A stretch of 64,000 bases of DNA from Paraburkholderia sp. PREW-6R (GTDB taxonomy: Bacteria > Pseudomonadota > Gammaproteobacteria > Burkholderiales > Burkholderiaceae): contig NZ_CP155073.1 in NCBI RefSeq assembly GCF_039621805.1, positions 2,046,001 to 2,110,000 on the forward strand. The letters run 5' to 3'. Within the stretch, counting starts at the first letter, position 1, and each line of letters starts with the position of its first letter. The position numbers were made by a program, and so were the translations under genes. Shown here piece after piece: positions 25,455 through 33,507 of this stretch. A model generated the notes under the pieces. The model was not told the DNA's origin, made no database searches, and saw only the letters and a program-made list of their open reading frames with translations.

Positions 25455-25477
25455 AAATACATGAGCGATTTAGTCAA
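25450..25477 (-). promoter_or_regulatory. isc operon sigma-70 promoter
   Basis: On the minus strand: -35 TTGACT (25472-25477), a 16-bp spacer, and -10 TATACT (25450-25455). Both boxes match the consensus well and lie inside the two IscR-like sites, 37 bases upstream of the iscR start. Confidence 0.85.
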
Positions 25478-25481
25478 GTAT
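25457..25481 (-). promoter_or_regulatory. Candidate IscR type-1 site, distal
   Basis: On the minus strand this 25-bp element starts ATACTTGACT and ends CATGTAT. By eye it matches about 22 of 25 positions of the E. coli type-1 IscR consensus and covers the -35 box. Spacing to the second site is close to that of the paired sites at the E. coli isc promoter. Confidence 0.78.
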
Positions 25482-25616
25482 CCCTATCGCGATTTGGGTC
25501 ATTTGCTTAACTGCGTGCGGCGCGTTAAGTGTGCAGCGCGCTCAGCGTGCACCGGCGGTCGGCGGGCGGCTTGGCGGTCGGCTCGGCGTAGGCGCTCGGC
25601 CTGTGGCGGAGTTCGC

Positions 25617-26114
25617 CTACGTAATCAACTGCGGCCGCAATGCGGCGATCAGTCCGCGACACGCTGCTTCGCACTGATCCAGCACCTGTTCGAAGCCCGC
25701 TTCCCCGCCGAAATATGGATCGACCACTTCTCGTGCACCATCCCAGCGCTCGTCCGCTTCAGGAACGAATTCCATCAGCAGACGAATCTTGTCGCGCTGT
25801 GAAGGTGGGCAGATTTTGCGCAAAGCCGCGACGTTTGCGTCATCCATTGCGATCAGCAGGTCGAAGCGCTCGAAATCCGCCGCGCCAATCTGACGGCCGC
25901 GCAATGCGCTCAACTCGTAACCACGGCGACTGGCTGCACGTTGCGCGCGGTCATCCGGCGGCGCGCCGATATGCCAGTCGCCGGTGCCGGCCGAGTCGAT
26001 CAGAATGCGTTCCGCAAGCTTCGCCTCCCCGACCAGATGGCGCATCACGCCTTCCGCAGTCGGCGAACGGCAGATGTTCCCAAGGCAGACGAAACAGATG
26101 GACACGGTTTTCAT
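25617..26114 (-). CDS. Low molecular weight protein-tyrosine phosphatase
   Basis: A 165-residue LMW-PTP with the P-loop CLGNICRS (CX5R) at residues about 10-17 and the catalytic acid in EVVDPYFGG near residue 130. Both are intact, so an active phosphatase is expected. Members of the family dephosphorylate tyrosine kinases of capsule/EPS synthesis, but no such kinase is in the neighbourhood, so the substrate is open. It lies upstream of iscR on the same strand, with the isc promoter between them. A TATAAT on the minus strand at 26171-26176 may be its -10 box. Confidence 0.93.
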   Translation of the reverse strand: MKTVSICFVCLGNICRSPTAEGVMRHLVGEAKLAERILIDSAGTGDWHIGAPPDDRAQRAASRRGYELSALRGRQIGAADFERFDLLIAMDDANVAALRKICPPSQRDKIRLLMEFVPEADERWDGAREVVDPYFGGEAGFEQVLDQCEAACRGLIAALRPQLIT

Positions 26115-26326
26115 TGAACGCTTCGGGCGCCTTTACGCGCGTTGACCGGCAGTTGTCAGACGGTGCAGCGATTATATAAAGTTGGACTTTTTTCTGCCCC
26201 GGGCGGCGCCGCTGATTAGTCACCACGCGCCGGGATGACGCGAGCGGGGCCTCCCGGCTCACTGGCCGTTGCCACCTGGGACGGCAGACGCCGCGGCGGC
26301 CATGAACGAGCGCAGTTTTCCGACGC

Positions 26327-26569
26327 TCAGGATGCTTCCGGGACAGCCATCACCGGCGCGGTTCGCATTGGCTTGCCGCGCAGCGCCGACGAATCATCGC
26401 CGACCATTCCGTACGAAACGGCATGTGCCAATTCTGCCGTGAATTGTTCAGCGGCAAGCGGTGTCTGCGACGCGCGCGACGCGGCATCGCTGCAAATGTG
26501 AAGGTAAGCCGCCGCCGCGAGCGGCAGCACGATGGCGAGAGGCCAGTACACCGATATTGTCTTTTTCAT
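26327..26569 (-). CDS. Small exported hypothetical protein (80 aa)
   Basis: Starts MKKTISVYWPLAIVLPLAAAAYLHICSD: two lysines, then a hydrophobic stretch (about residues 7-24), then a polar tail of about 55 residues with ALRGKPMRTAPVMAVPEAS at the end. This pattern fits a signal peptide or a single membrane anchor. GGAAA is 8 bases before the ATG. I recognise no family. It is isolated between the phosphatase and the lipoprotein gene. Confidence 0.55.
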   Translation of the reverse strand: MKKTISVYWPLAIVLPLAAAAYLHICSDAASRASQTPLAAEQFTAELAHAVSYGMVGDDSSALRGKPMRTAPVMAVPEAS

Positions 26570-26833
26570 GATGTCGATTTCCGATAGAGGGCTTGTGAGC
26601 GTATGGCCCGCTATGTCCAGTCGAAATCTTATAGAGATTTTCAATCGGGAAAAAGCCGCTCTTGCGGGATGGACTGTTGCTGAAGGCGGAACAGTCGGTG
26701 CCGGCGTGCGCGGTAGGACTGCGGGCCGGCAGCTCGGTCCCGTGTAGATTTCCTTACAAACGCATACAAAGCTCCCGTGACGGCCAGCGATAATGACGGT
26801 CTTACAGATACCAAACTTCGCATGGTCGATTAC

Positions 26834-27403
26834 ATGAAACGCTTTGCCTGCGCTGCACCCCTTGCTGGAGTCGTTGTTGCCGCACTACTCGGAGGCTGCG
26901 CCGTCTACCCCGACGGCACGCCGGCGTACGGAAATGCGTACGGCAGCGGTTATCAGGGCTATGACGGCTATGCCACAGGTGTGCCCGTCGTCCCGCAAAC
27001 GAATGTTTACATGGGCTACGGCAATTATTCCGGCCCCGGCCCCGGGTATTACGATGGGCCGGGACGCTATTACGGTCAGGGTCGGGGCGACGGTGGCTAC
27101 CCGGACCGGGGTGGCCGCCCGAACGACGGCAACTACGGCAACAACGGCAATCATGGGAACAACGGCGGCTGGCAGGGTCAGCCGAACGGCGGCTCGCACG
27201 GCGGGCCGCCGCCCCAGGGTGCCGTCGGTGGTCCGCGCGGTCCGAGCGGGTCGAGTGCGCCACGCCCCGGGCCGGGCAGTGCGCCCGCGCAACAGCAGCA
27301 GGCGGGTAATCAGGGTGGTCACGGCAACGGCGGCGGCGGAGGCGGCGCCGCGCCGGCACGAGGCGCGCCGGGTCGTCAGTCAGGACAGATGACAGATCAC
27401 TGA
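26834..27403 (+). CDS. Glycine-rich putative lipoprotein
   Basis: A 189-residue protein with a signal peptide ending in LLGGC (Cys22 as the lipidated residue), followed by AVYPDGTPAYGNAYGSG. The mature part is low-complexity: Gly/Tyr/Pro first (GYGNYSGPGPGYYDGPG), then Gly/Asn (NDGNYGNNGNHGNNGG), then Gly/Pro/Ala with QQQQAG. Such proteins are probably outer-membrane lipoproteins with a flexible, disordered tail; function is unknown. The start could also be the in-frame ATG at 26822; neither has a clear ribosome-binding site. Confidence 0.7.
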   Translation: MKRFACAAPLAGVVVAALLGGCAVYPDGTPAYGNAYGSGYQGYDGYATGVPVVPQTNVYMGYGNYSGPGPGYYDGPGRYYGQGRGDGGYPDRGGRPNDGNYGNNGNHGNNGGWQGQPNGGSHGGPPPQGAVGGPRGPSGSSAPRPGPGSAPAQQQQAGNQGGHGNGGGGGGAAPARGAPGRQSGQMTDH

Positions 27404-27500
27404 CCGGCGCGAAGGCCGCCAGGAGCGCAAGGCAGGCGCCGCTCGACGCTTGCCTGAATCAGGCCGCACCTGCGGCCGTTGCTTTAAGCGCTTTAACCGC

Positions 27501-27562
27501 TGCTTTAACCGCCTGCTTTGACCGCCTGCTTTAACCGCCTGCTTCGACCGCCTGCTTCGACA
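27501..27562. repeat. 13-bp tandem repeat downstream of lutB
   Basis: Nearly five copies of TGCTTTRACCGCC, with T/C and A/G variants, lie head to tail just beyond the lutB stop codon (27566-27568, minus strand). Related degenerate copies continue to about 27482. The 13-bp unit is not a multiple of three and encodes nothing obvious. Copy number could vary by slippage. Confidence 0.85.
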
Positions 27563-27565
27563 GCA

Positions 27566-28981
27566 TTAACCGATATGGGTGCGCTGAGCGGCGTATAACT
27601 CGCGGAACGTGCGTCCCACCGGTGCAGGCAGATCGCGCGTGTTCGTCCATCCAGCGCCGCCCAACGGCAGCTTCGCGATGGAACGATTGCGTCCGCCCAT
27701 CTGTTCAAGCACCCGCACCGCCAATCTGGTCAACAGCGCGTAAGCATCGGGATGCAGCGCGAGAAAGCCCCACATGGCGAGCCCCAATCGTTCTTTCCAG
27801 GGCCGCAGACGCCGCTCCACCTGCTTCTCGCGCAATTTTCTCAGCAGATCCGACAACGGAATGCCAACTGGACACACGCTATTGCACTCGCCGCACAAGG
27901 TGGCCGCTTGCGGCAGATCGAGCGCCTTGTCGATGCCGACATAACTCGGCGTCAGCACCGAACCCATCGGACCCGGATACACCCAGCCGTACGCGTGGCC
28001 ACCCACCTTCTGATAGACGGGGCAATGATTCATGCATGCGCCGCAGCGGATGCAACGAAGCATCTCCTGGAAGTCGCCGCCGATCAGCCCCGTCCGGCCG
28101 CCATCCACCAGCACCACGTACATATGCTCGGGGCCGTCCTGATCGCCGTCAGCGCGTGGGCCAGTCAGCACGGAGAAATAGTTGGAGGTAGCCTGGCCTG
28201 TAGCGGAACGTGGCAACAGACGCATCGCGGTGGCAAGATCTTCAAGGGTGGGCAATACCTTCTCGATCCCGGTCACGGCGACATGCACCCGTGGCATCAC
28301 GGTGCACATTCCTTCATTACCCTCGTTCGTGACGAGCACGACCGAGCCCGTTTCGGCAACCAGAAAGTTGCCGCCCGTCACGCCCATATCGGCGCTCATG
28401 AAGTGCGGCCGCAGCATCTCGCGCGCTTCGCGTGTCATGTCGGTGATTTCGGTGAGACGCGGCCGGTCGTGCGTCCTGGCGAACAGGTCCGCGATCTCAT
28501 CCTTATCCTTATGAACGACCGGGGCGATGATGTGACTCGGCGGTTCGTTGCCGTTGATCTGCAGAATATATTCGCCAAGGTCGGTTTCGATGGATTGCAC
28601 GCCCATCTGCCCCAGCACTTCGTTCAGGCGCATTTCTTCCGTCACCATCGACTTCGTCTTGATGACCTTCCTGACCTCGTGGCGCCGCGCGATGTCGCCG
28701 ACGAGCCGCGCTGCTTCTGCAGTCGTTTCGGCGAAAAGCACCGTCACCCCACGGCGCGCGGCCTCGCGCTCGAAGGTTTCGAGCCACACGTCGAGATTCT
28801 CCAGCGCGCGGTTGCGGCGCTCCTTGAGCGCGGCGCGCGTGGCGGGAAAGTCGATCGCCGTAATCGCGGCAGCACGCGCCGACACGAACTTGGTCGACAG
28901 CTTGGTGAGGTTCTGCTGCAAGCGTTGGTCGGCAAGTTTCTGCCCGGCGCGAGCCTTGAATTGCATCGAATGAACTTGCAT
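27566..28981 (-). CDS. lutB: L-lactate oxidation iron-sulfur protein LutB
   Basis: LutB (YkgF/LldF) is the iron-sulfur subunit of the LutABC-type L-lactate dehydrogenase, which oxidises lactate to pyruvate. The 471-residue protein has an N-terminal DUF162/LutC-like domain and two cluster motifs (LRCIRCGACMNHCPVY and LCGECNSVCPVGI). A C-terminal extension (about residues 395-471) follows. The start is placed at 28981; a second ATG (MQFKARAG) lies 15 bases later. It follows lutA after 112 bases with no gene between. No lutC is found next to it, which is unusual for this operon type. Confidence 0.95.
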   Translation of the reverse strand: MQVHSMQFKARAGQKLADQRLQQNLTKLSTKFVSARAAAITAIDFPATRAALKERRNRALENLDVWLETFEREAARRGVTVLFAETTAEAARLVGDIARRHEVRKVIKTKSMVTEEMRLNEVLGQMGVQSIETDLGEYILQINGNEPPSHIIAPVVHKDKDEIADLFARTHDRPRLTEITDMTREAREMLRPHFMSADMGVTGGNFLVAETGSVVLVTNEGNEGMCTVMPRVHVAVTGIEKVLPTLEDLATAMRLLPRSATGQATSNYFSVLTGPRADGDQDGPEHMYVVLVDGGRTGLIGGDFQEMLRCIRCGACMNHCPVYQKVGGHAYGWVYPGPMGSVLTPSYVGIDKALDLPQAATLCGECNSVCPVGIPLSDLLRKLREKQVERRLRPWKERLGLAMWGFLALHPDAYALLTRLAVRVLEQMGGRNRSIAKLPLGGAGWTNTRDLPAPVGRTFRELYAAQRTHIG

Positions 28982-29093
28982 GGCGGCCTTGATTCAGAGT
29001 CGGCGGATTCAGCGAATTCCGAAGGGTTCAAACGGTCGAGCGGCAGGACCGGCGCGACGCAAACACGCGCGTCCAGACACTGTGGGCAACGCG

Positions 29094-29816
29094 CTATACG
29101 TCTCCGGCCAACACCTGAGCGATGTGCAGCACCCGTGTGGTGGTGTCGCCAGTGCGCCGCAGCCGCCCCTCGATATTGAGCATGCAGCCAAGGTCGCCCA
29201 GCACCACCGCGCCGGTGCCGCTTGCGCTGATGTTCGCGCATTTCTCGTCGACGATCGCCGTGGAAATGTCGCCGTACTTGACCGCGAACGTGCCGCCGAA
29301 GCCGCAGCAGTGCTCGCAGTCTTTCATCTCGGTCACGGCCACGCCCACTTGTGCGAGCAACGCGCGCGGCTGCGTTTTCACGCCGAGTTCACGCAGACCC
29401 GAACAGGAATCGTGATATGTCACGCGGCCCTCGAACTCGCCCGGCTGCAACTGCACCTTGGCGACGTTGACGAGGAAGTCGGTCAATTCGAACACTTTCG
29501 GTCGCAGCCGGCCAAACCGGTTCATCAGCTCCGGATCGTCGGCGAACAGGTCGCCGTAATGCGAGCGGATCATCCCGCCACATGAGCCGGACGGCACCAC
29601 CACGTAGTCGAACTGTTCGAATTCCCGTAGCGTTTTTTCCGCCAGATCACGCGCGATCCGGCGCTCACCCGAGTTGTAGGCCGGCTGGCCACAGCACGTT
29701 TGCGCGGGCGGAACCGCGACCTCGAAACCGGCGCCCTCGATCAGCTTGATGACCGAGAATCCAATCTCTGGACGCATCAGGTCGATCAGGCAGGTGACGA
29801 ACAATCCGACTCGCAT
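29094..29816 (-). CDS. lutA: L-lactate oxidation protein LutA (CCG-domain)
   Basis: LutA (YkgE) has two CCG domains. The 240-residue protein shows VTCLIDLMRPEIG, TCCGQPAYNSGE, YHDSCSGLRELG and CEHCCGFGGTFAVKYG, giving the paired cysteine motifs that bind Fe-S clusters. It works with LutB in lactate oxidation. The start at 29816 is fixed by a perfect ribosome-binding site (AAGGAGG, 5-6 bases upstream); the longer frame to 30797 runs into the divergent regulator and is not real. It is the first gene of the lut unit, divergent from the IclR regulator. Confidence 0.95.
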   Translation of the reverse strand: MRVGLFVTCLIDLMRPEIGFSVIKLIEGAGFEVAVPPAQTCCGQPAYNSGERRIARDLAEKTLREFEQFDYVVVPSGSCGGMIRSHYGDLFADDPELMNRFGRLRPKVFELTDFLVNVAKVQLQPGEFEGRVTYHDSCSGLRELGVKTQPRALLAQVGVAVTEMKDCEHCCGFGGTFAVKYGDISTAIVDEKCANISASGTGAVVLGDLGCMLNIEGRLRRTGDTTTRVLHIAQVLAGDV

Positions 29817-29907
29817 GAGCCCTCCTTGGGGAAAACGTGCCTGATTATCCGCTGTTTGCCGCACAATACCAACGTCCCAAATGGCATAGGACGAATGCCG
29901 CGTCAAT

Positions 29908-29925
29908 TTGGAACAGGTTTTCCAA
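29908..29925. promoter_or_regulatory. Palindrome between lutA and the IclR gene, candidate operator
   Basis: TTGGAA-N6-TTCCAA is a perfect inverted repeat in the divergent promoter region. IclR-family operators such as the E. coli aceBAK site have the same TGGAA...TTCCA core. Binding by the adjacent IclR-type regulator is inferred. Confidence 0.6.
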
Positions 29926-29996
29926 CCGCTTTCGCTTTTTTCACGATACGAGATACAATCAATTTCCGCTGTTTGACGCGTCAACCAATTCATCCC

Positions 29997-30809
29997 ATGA
30001 GCGACACGAACCCGGATCCCAAGACTTCGATCCAGGTGATCGAACGCATGATGCGCCTGCTCGACGCACTGGCTGCGCATAGCGACCCGGTCAGCCTGAA
30101 AGAACTCGCCATTCGCACGGAGTTGCATCCGTCCACGGCGCACCGCATTCTGAATGACATGGTGATGTGCCGACTGGTGGACCGGTCGGATCCGGGCACC
30201 TACCGCCTCGGCATGCGGCTGCTCGAACTGGGCAATCTCGTGAAGGCGCGGCTGTCGGTGCGTGATGCGGCGCTTACGCCAATGCGCGAACTGCATCGGC
30301 AGACGGGGCAAACCGTCAACCTGTCCGTGCGTCAGGGCGACGAGATCGTCTATATAGAGCGCGCGTACTCGGAGCGCTCCGGCATGCAGGTGGTGCGGGC
30401 AATCGGCGGCCGCGCGCCGCTGCACCTGACATCGGTCGGCAAGCTGTTCCTCGCCGCCGACGAATCCACGCGCGTGCGCGCCTACGCCACCCGCACCGGC
30501 CTGTCGGGCCACACACAGAACAGCATCACGGACCTCGGCAAGCTCGAGCGCGAGTTGTCGCACGTTCGCCAGCAGGCTTGCGCGCGCGATAACGAGGAAC
30601 TGGAACTCGGTGTGCGCTGCATCGCCGCCGGCATTTATGACGACACCGGCAAACTCGTCGCCGGCTTGTCGCTGTCCGCGCCGGCGGACCGTTTGCAGGA
30701 CTCGTGGATCGGACAATTGAGCCAGACCGCGCTGATGATCTCCGAGTCGCTCGGGTTCCGTCCGCAGAATGCGCAGGATCACTCGCGCGGTCAGCACGCA
30801 TCATCCTGA
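29997..30809 (+). CDS. IclR family transcriptional regulator
   Basis: A 270-residue regulator with an N-terminal winged HTH (about residues 13-75, VSLKELAIRTELHPSTAHRIL ... TYRLGMRLLELG) and a C-terminal effector-binding domain (YSERSGMQVVRAIGGRAPLHLTSVGKLF split over two segments, ELELGVRCIAAGIYDDTGK, AGLSLSAP). It is divergent from lutA-lutB, so it probably controls lactate use; lactate or a related acid would be the effector. TACAAT at 29954-29959 may be its -10 box. No strong ribosome-binding site precedes the ATG at 29997. Confidence 0.9.
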   Translation: MSDTNPDPKTSIQVIERMMRLLDALAAHSDPVSLKELAIRTELHPSTAHRILNDMVMCRLVDRSDPGTYRLGMRLLELGNLVKARLSVRDAALTPMRELHRQTGQTVNLSVRQGDEIVYIERAYSERSGMQVVRAIGGRAPLHLTSVGKLFLAADESTRVRAYATRTGLSGHTQNSITDLGKLERELSHVRQQACARDNEELELGVRCIAAGIYDDTGKLVAGLSLSAPADRLQDSWIGQLSQTALMISESLGFRPQNAQDHSRGQHASS

Positions 30810-30837
30810 GGCTGCGCGCCTTGAGCGGCACATAATA

Positions 30838-30862
30838 AAAAAGCCTCGCGAGTGCGAGGCTT
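30838..30862 (-). terminator. Intrinsic terminator of pbpG
   Basis: AAGCCTCG and CGAGGCTT form the stem. On the minus strand the stem is followed by a run of seven T residues, so it ends the PBP7-type gene. In the plus direction only a short T stretch follows, giving weaker termination of the regulator gene. Confidence 0.8.
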
Positions 30863-30900
30863 GTTTACGTGCTGGGCCTGCGTGAAACAGGCCACGATGT

Positions 30901-32094
30901 TCAGGTGCCCGGACCGCTGGCATCCGCGCTGGTAATGCGCGGCTGATCCCCACCGTTATCGAGCCATGTACGCAAACGCGTTGCATCCGCGAAACGCGAA
31001 TATTTCCCTGACGAGTCCAGCAGCACCATGATCATCGGACGGCCATGAATGGTCGCCTGCATCACGAGGCACTCACCCGCTTCGTTGATAAAGCCGGTTT
31101 TTTGCAGGCCGATGTCCCACGTCGGGTTACGCACCAGCGCGTTCGTGCTGTTGTACGCCAGCGAACGCTTGCCTGTGTACACCTCGTAACTACGATCCGT
31201 GGAGAACTTGCGGATCAGCGGATATTGGTACGCCGCGTTGACCATTTTCACGAGGTCGCGCGCGCTCGACACATTCTGGCTCGTCAACCCCGTCGGGTTT
31301 TCAAAGTGCGTGTCGGTCATGCCGAGCTGTTTGGCTTTTGCGTTCATCGCCGCAAGGAAAGCCGGGCGGCCGCCCGGGAAATAGCGCGACAAAGCCGCAG
31401 CCGCGCGATTTTCCGACGCCATCAGCGCGATGTGCAGCATGTCTTCGCGCGACAGCACCGAGCCGACCGACAGGCGCGAGCCGGTGTTCTTCTCGTAGTC
31501 GCGGTCTTCGTCGGTGACTTCGATCTGGTCGGTCATCGGCTCTTTCGAATCGAGCACCACCATCGAGGTCATCAGTTTCGTAATCGACGCGATCGGCACC
31601 ACGGCGCGCGAGTTCTTGTCGAATAGCGGCTCGCCGGTGTTCTGGTCGATCACGTAGGCCACGCTCGAGCGGAGCATGAGAGCGTCGGGCGTCTCGTGCA
31701 GACCGAATGCCTGCCCGACCGTCGGCTGGCGCGGTTCGTAGGCGACTCGCCGGACCACCGAGTGGTGACGGCCGTTCGACGTATAGGTCACGCGCTTGCG
31801 CTTCACGCCAGCGCGGGGCGCGTCGTCGTCAGCGGCGGCGGCGACCGCTTTAGCCTGGGCGCCTTTGGTGGCTTTGGGCGACTTGCTCGACACCTTTTCG
31901 GCGGCAGCAGCAGCGGCAGGCTTCCTGGCTTTGGTGTGTTTCGAAGTTTTTGCGGATGCAGCAGGCGTGGCGGCAAAAGCGCTCACGGGTGTGGCAAATG
32001 CCGCCGCGATAACCATGGAGGCGGCCACCGATAGTGCGGTGGTGCGGGCCGCGCCGTGGATCACTTTTAGCGACGAAAACATGTCGGTTTTCAT
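30901..32094 (-). CDS. pbpG: D-alanyl-D-alanine endopeptidase (PBP7 type)
   Basis: Periplasmic low-molecular-weight penicillin-binding protein that cleaves peptidoglycan cross-links. All three active-site motifs are present: SITK (SxxK), SEN (SxN) and KTG. A signal peptide occupies about residues 10-42 (TTALSVAASMVIAAAFATPVSAFA). A linker of about 80 residues follows, very rich in Ala, Lys and Ser, resembling histone-H1/AlgP-type tails (KTSKHTKARKPAAAAAAEK), then the peptidase domain. The linker makes it longer (397 residues) than E. coli PbpG (about 310). Start choice between ATG 32094 and 32082 is uncertain. A terminator lies 39 bases beyond the stop. Confidence 0.93.
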   Translation of the reverse strand: MKTDMFSSLKVIHGAARTTALSVAASMVIAAAFATPVSAFAATPAASAKTSKHTKARKPAAAAAAEKVSSKSPKATKGAQAKAVAAAADDDAPRAGVKRKRVTYTSNGRHHSVVRRVAYEPRQPTVGQAFGLHETPDALMLRSSVAYVIDQNTGEPLFDKNSRAVVPIASITKLMTSMVVLDSKEPMTDQIEVTDEDRDYEKNTGSRLSVGSVLSREDMLHIALMASENRAAAALSRYFPGGRPAFLAAMNAKAKQLGMTDTHFENPTGLTSQNVSSARDLVKMVNAAYQYPLIRKFSTDRSYEVYTGKRSLAYNSTNALVRNPTWDIGLQKTGFINEAGECLVMQATIHGRPMIMVLLDSSGKYSRFADATRLRTWLDNGGDQPRITSADASGPGT

Positions 32095-32690
32095 GGGTGT
32101 TCTAGTGGGAGCGGCAAGAGGTTTCCGCAAGTGTAGTAAAACAACGAAAAATTAGCAATTTGAAGCACTTATAAGCGCTCCTTAAACCGGGTTGTAAGCT
32201 CCGATCGTTAAAACGCAAATAAGTGCCGTGCCCGATCGAAAAAATCGATCACGGGCGCGTCTCGCCTCGCCCTTGCTGCGTTACGCCGATAAAAAAGAAC
32301 GATTCCGCCAGCATAACGGCAATTTCGAGACAAACTTGATCAGGGGAACACGGCCTGCCTACAGCGGGGAGGCATCCCACTGCGCACAACCGTGAGGTGT
32401 TCGACAGCAAACTGTTAAACGTCTGCTGCAGAACGACAACGCGCATTCGACTGGGTTCTTGCATTAACGTTCCGTGACACTTCCCGGTTTACACGATTCT
32501 CATGAGTGTACGAGTGACAGATGCACCCTCGTCGCACTCGACCGGCGGCAAACAGGGAAACTCGGTCCTGCGACGCCGCAGCAGTGCGATCCAATGGCGC
32601 ACCCGCGTTGTGCGCCGGCGAAGTCGAATGACGTCACGATGGTGACATGCAACGTGCATAACGCTTTGTTTCTTCTGCACTTTCTTAAAA
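32095..32690. other. Long noncoding stretch upstream of phaP
   Basis: About 600 bases without a credible gene; a 71-residue minus-strand frame (32249-32464) has no ribosome-binding site or family resemblance. A strong hairpin lies at 32230-32256 (GCCCGATCGA, A-loop, TCGAT-CA-CGGGC), without a T-run. The pbpG promoter must lie at its left end. An unrecognised small RNA cannot be excluded. Confidence 0.5.
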
Positions 32691-32705
32691 TTGTGCAACG
32701 CACAA
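32691..32705. promoter_or_regulatory. Inverted repeat upstream of the phaP promoter
   Basis: TTGTGC-AAC-GCACAA is a perfect 6-bp inverted repeat placed 8 bases upstream of the -35 box. A similar imperfect element lies at the start site (32749-32764). Together they are candidate operators for a PhaR-type regulator. Confidence 0.6.
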
Positions 32706-32712
32706 ATATACC

Positions 32713-32740
32713 TTGACATTCGGCGCAGGCATCTTAAAAT
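32713..32740 (+). promoter_or_regulatory. phaP sigma-70 promoter
   Basis: TTGACA (32713-32718), a 16-bp spacer, and TAAAAT (32735-32740) form a near-consensus promoter. The 5' leader would be about 100 bases. Confidence 0.85.
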
Positions 32741-32748
32741 AGGCTTCA

Positions 32749-32764
32749 TTGCTGCGACGCACAA
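32749..32764. promoter_or_regulatory. Second phaP operator-like element
   Basis: TTGCTGCGACGCACAA overlaps the expected transcription start and resembles the upstream TTGTGC...GCACAA repeat, differing by an inserted base in one arm. Confidence 0.5.
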
Positions 32765-32848
32765 CGTTCGCAGCCCGGTGAGACGGTCGAATGTCCACCC
32801 CCAACCAACGCGGTCCGCGTAGATAGACCGCAATTCAGGAGCGTAAAC

Positions 32849-33424
32849 ATGACCCTGCTGACCCCCGAGCAATTCGCCGCAGCCCAGAAAGCTAACTTTG
32901 ACACCCTGTTCAGCCTGACCACCAAGGCATTCGAAGGCGTCGAAAAGCTGGTCGAGTTGAATCTGCAAGTCGTCAAGTCGACGCTCGCGGAGAGCCAGGA
33001 AAATGCCCAACGCGCGCTGTCAGTGAAAGACGCGCAGGAATTGCTGGCGCTGCAAGCAAGCCTCGCCCAGCCGGTGGCTGAAAAGGCGCTGTCGTATGGC
33101 CGTCACGTGTATGAAATCGTCTCGGCCACGCAAGGCGAATTCACCCGCGTCGCTGAAGCTCAATTCGAAGAGCAGAACCGCAAGGTGCAGTCGCTCGTAG
33201 AAAACGTTGCGAGAAACGCTCCTGCTGGTTCGGAAACGGCCGTCGCCGTCATGAAGTCGGCAATCACCGCTGCGAACACCACGTACGAAACGGTTCACAA
33301 GGCAACAAAGCAAGCTGTTGAAATCGCTGAAAGCAACTTCAACGCAGCTGCAACGGCTGCTTCGAAGGCTGCATCGCAAGCCGCCGCACAGGCTTCGCGC
33401 ACAGCGAAGAAGGCCACGGTCTGA
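32849..33424 (+). CDS. phaP: Phasin family protein (PHA granule-associated)
   Basis: Phasins coat polyhydroxyalkanoate granules and control their size. The 191-residue protein starts [30 protein letters not shown] and is almost entirely helical and amphipathic (the Phasin_2-type region spans about residues 8-110). The C-terminal tail is rich in Ala and Lys ([25 protein letters not shown]), low-complexity and typical of Burkholderiaceae phasins. AGGAGCG precedes the ATG. It has its own strong promoter with operator-like repeats, suggesting regulation by PHA status. Confidence 0.95.
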   Translation: MTLLTPEQFAAAQKANFDTLFSLTTKAFEGVEKLVELNLQVVKSTLAESQENAQRALSVKDAQELLALQASLAQPVAEKALSYGRHVYEIVSATQGEFTRVAEAQFEEQNRKVQSLVENVARNAPAGSETAVAVMKSAITAANTTYETVHKATKQAVEIAESNFNAAATAASKAASQAAAQASRTAKKATV

Positions 33425-33472
33425 GTTTGACGCAGTATCGCAACACCGCCTGACCGCAGTAGTGCAGTACAA

Positions 33473-33507
33473 AAACGCCGGCCCAGCGCAATGCTCGGCT
33501 GGCGTTT
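33473..33507 (+). terminator. Probable terminator of phaP
   Basis: Inverted repeat with arms AAACGCC/GGCGTTT and an inner GCC/GGC pairing, followed by a short T stretch, about 50 bases after the phaP stop. Confidence 0.55.

Noticed and set aside
29817..30797. Extension of the lutA frame by 327 codons
   Set aside because: It would run antisense through the IclR regulator; the real start at 29816 has a perfect ribosome-binding site and the family N-terminus.
32249..32464. 71-codon minus-strand frame and a GAGGTGTTCG run resembling the 6S RNA 5' end
   Set aside because: The frame lacks translation signals, and the RNA-like run has no complementary closing strand at the expected distance.
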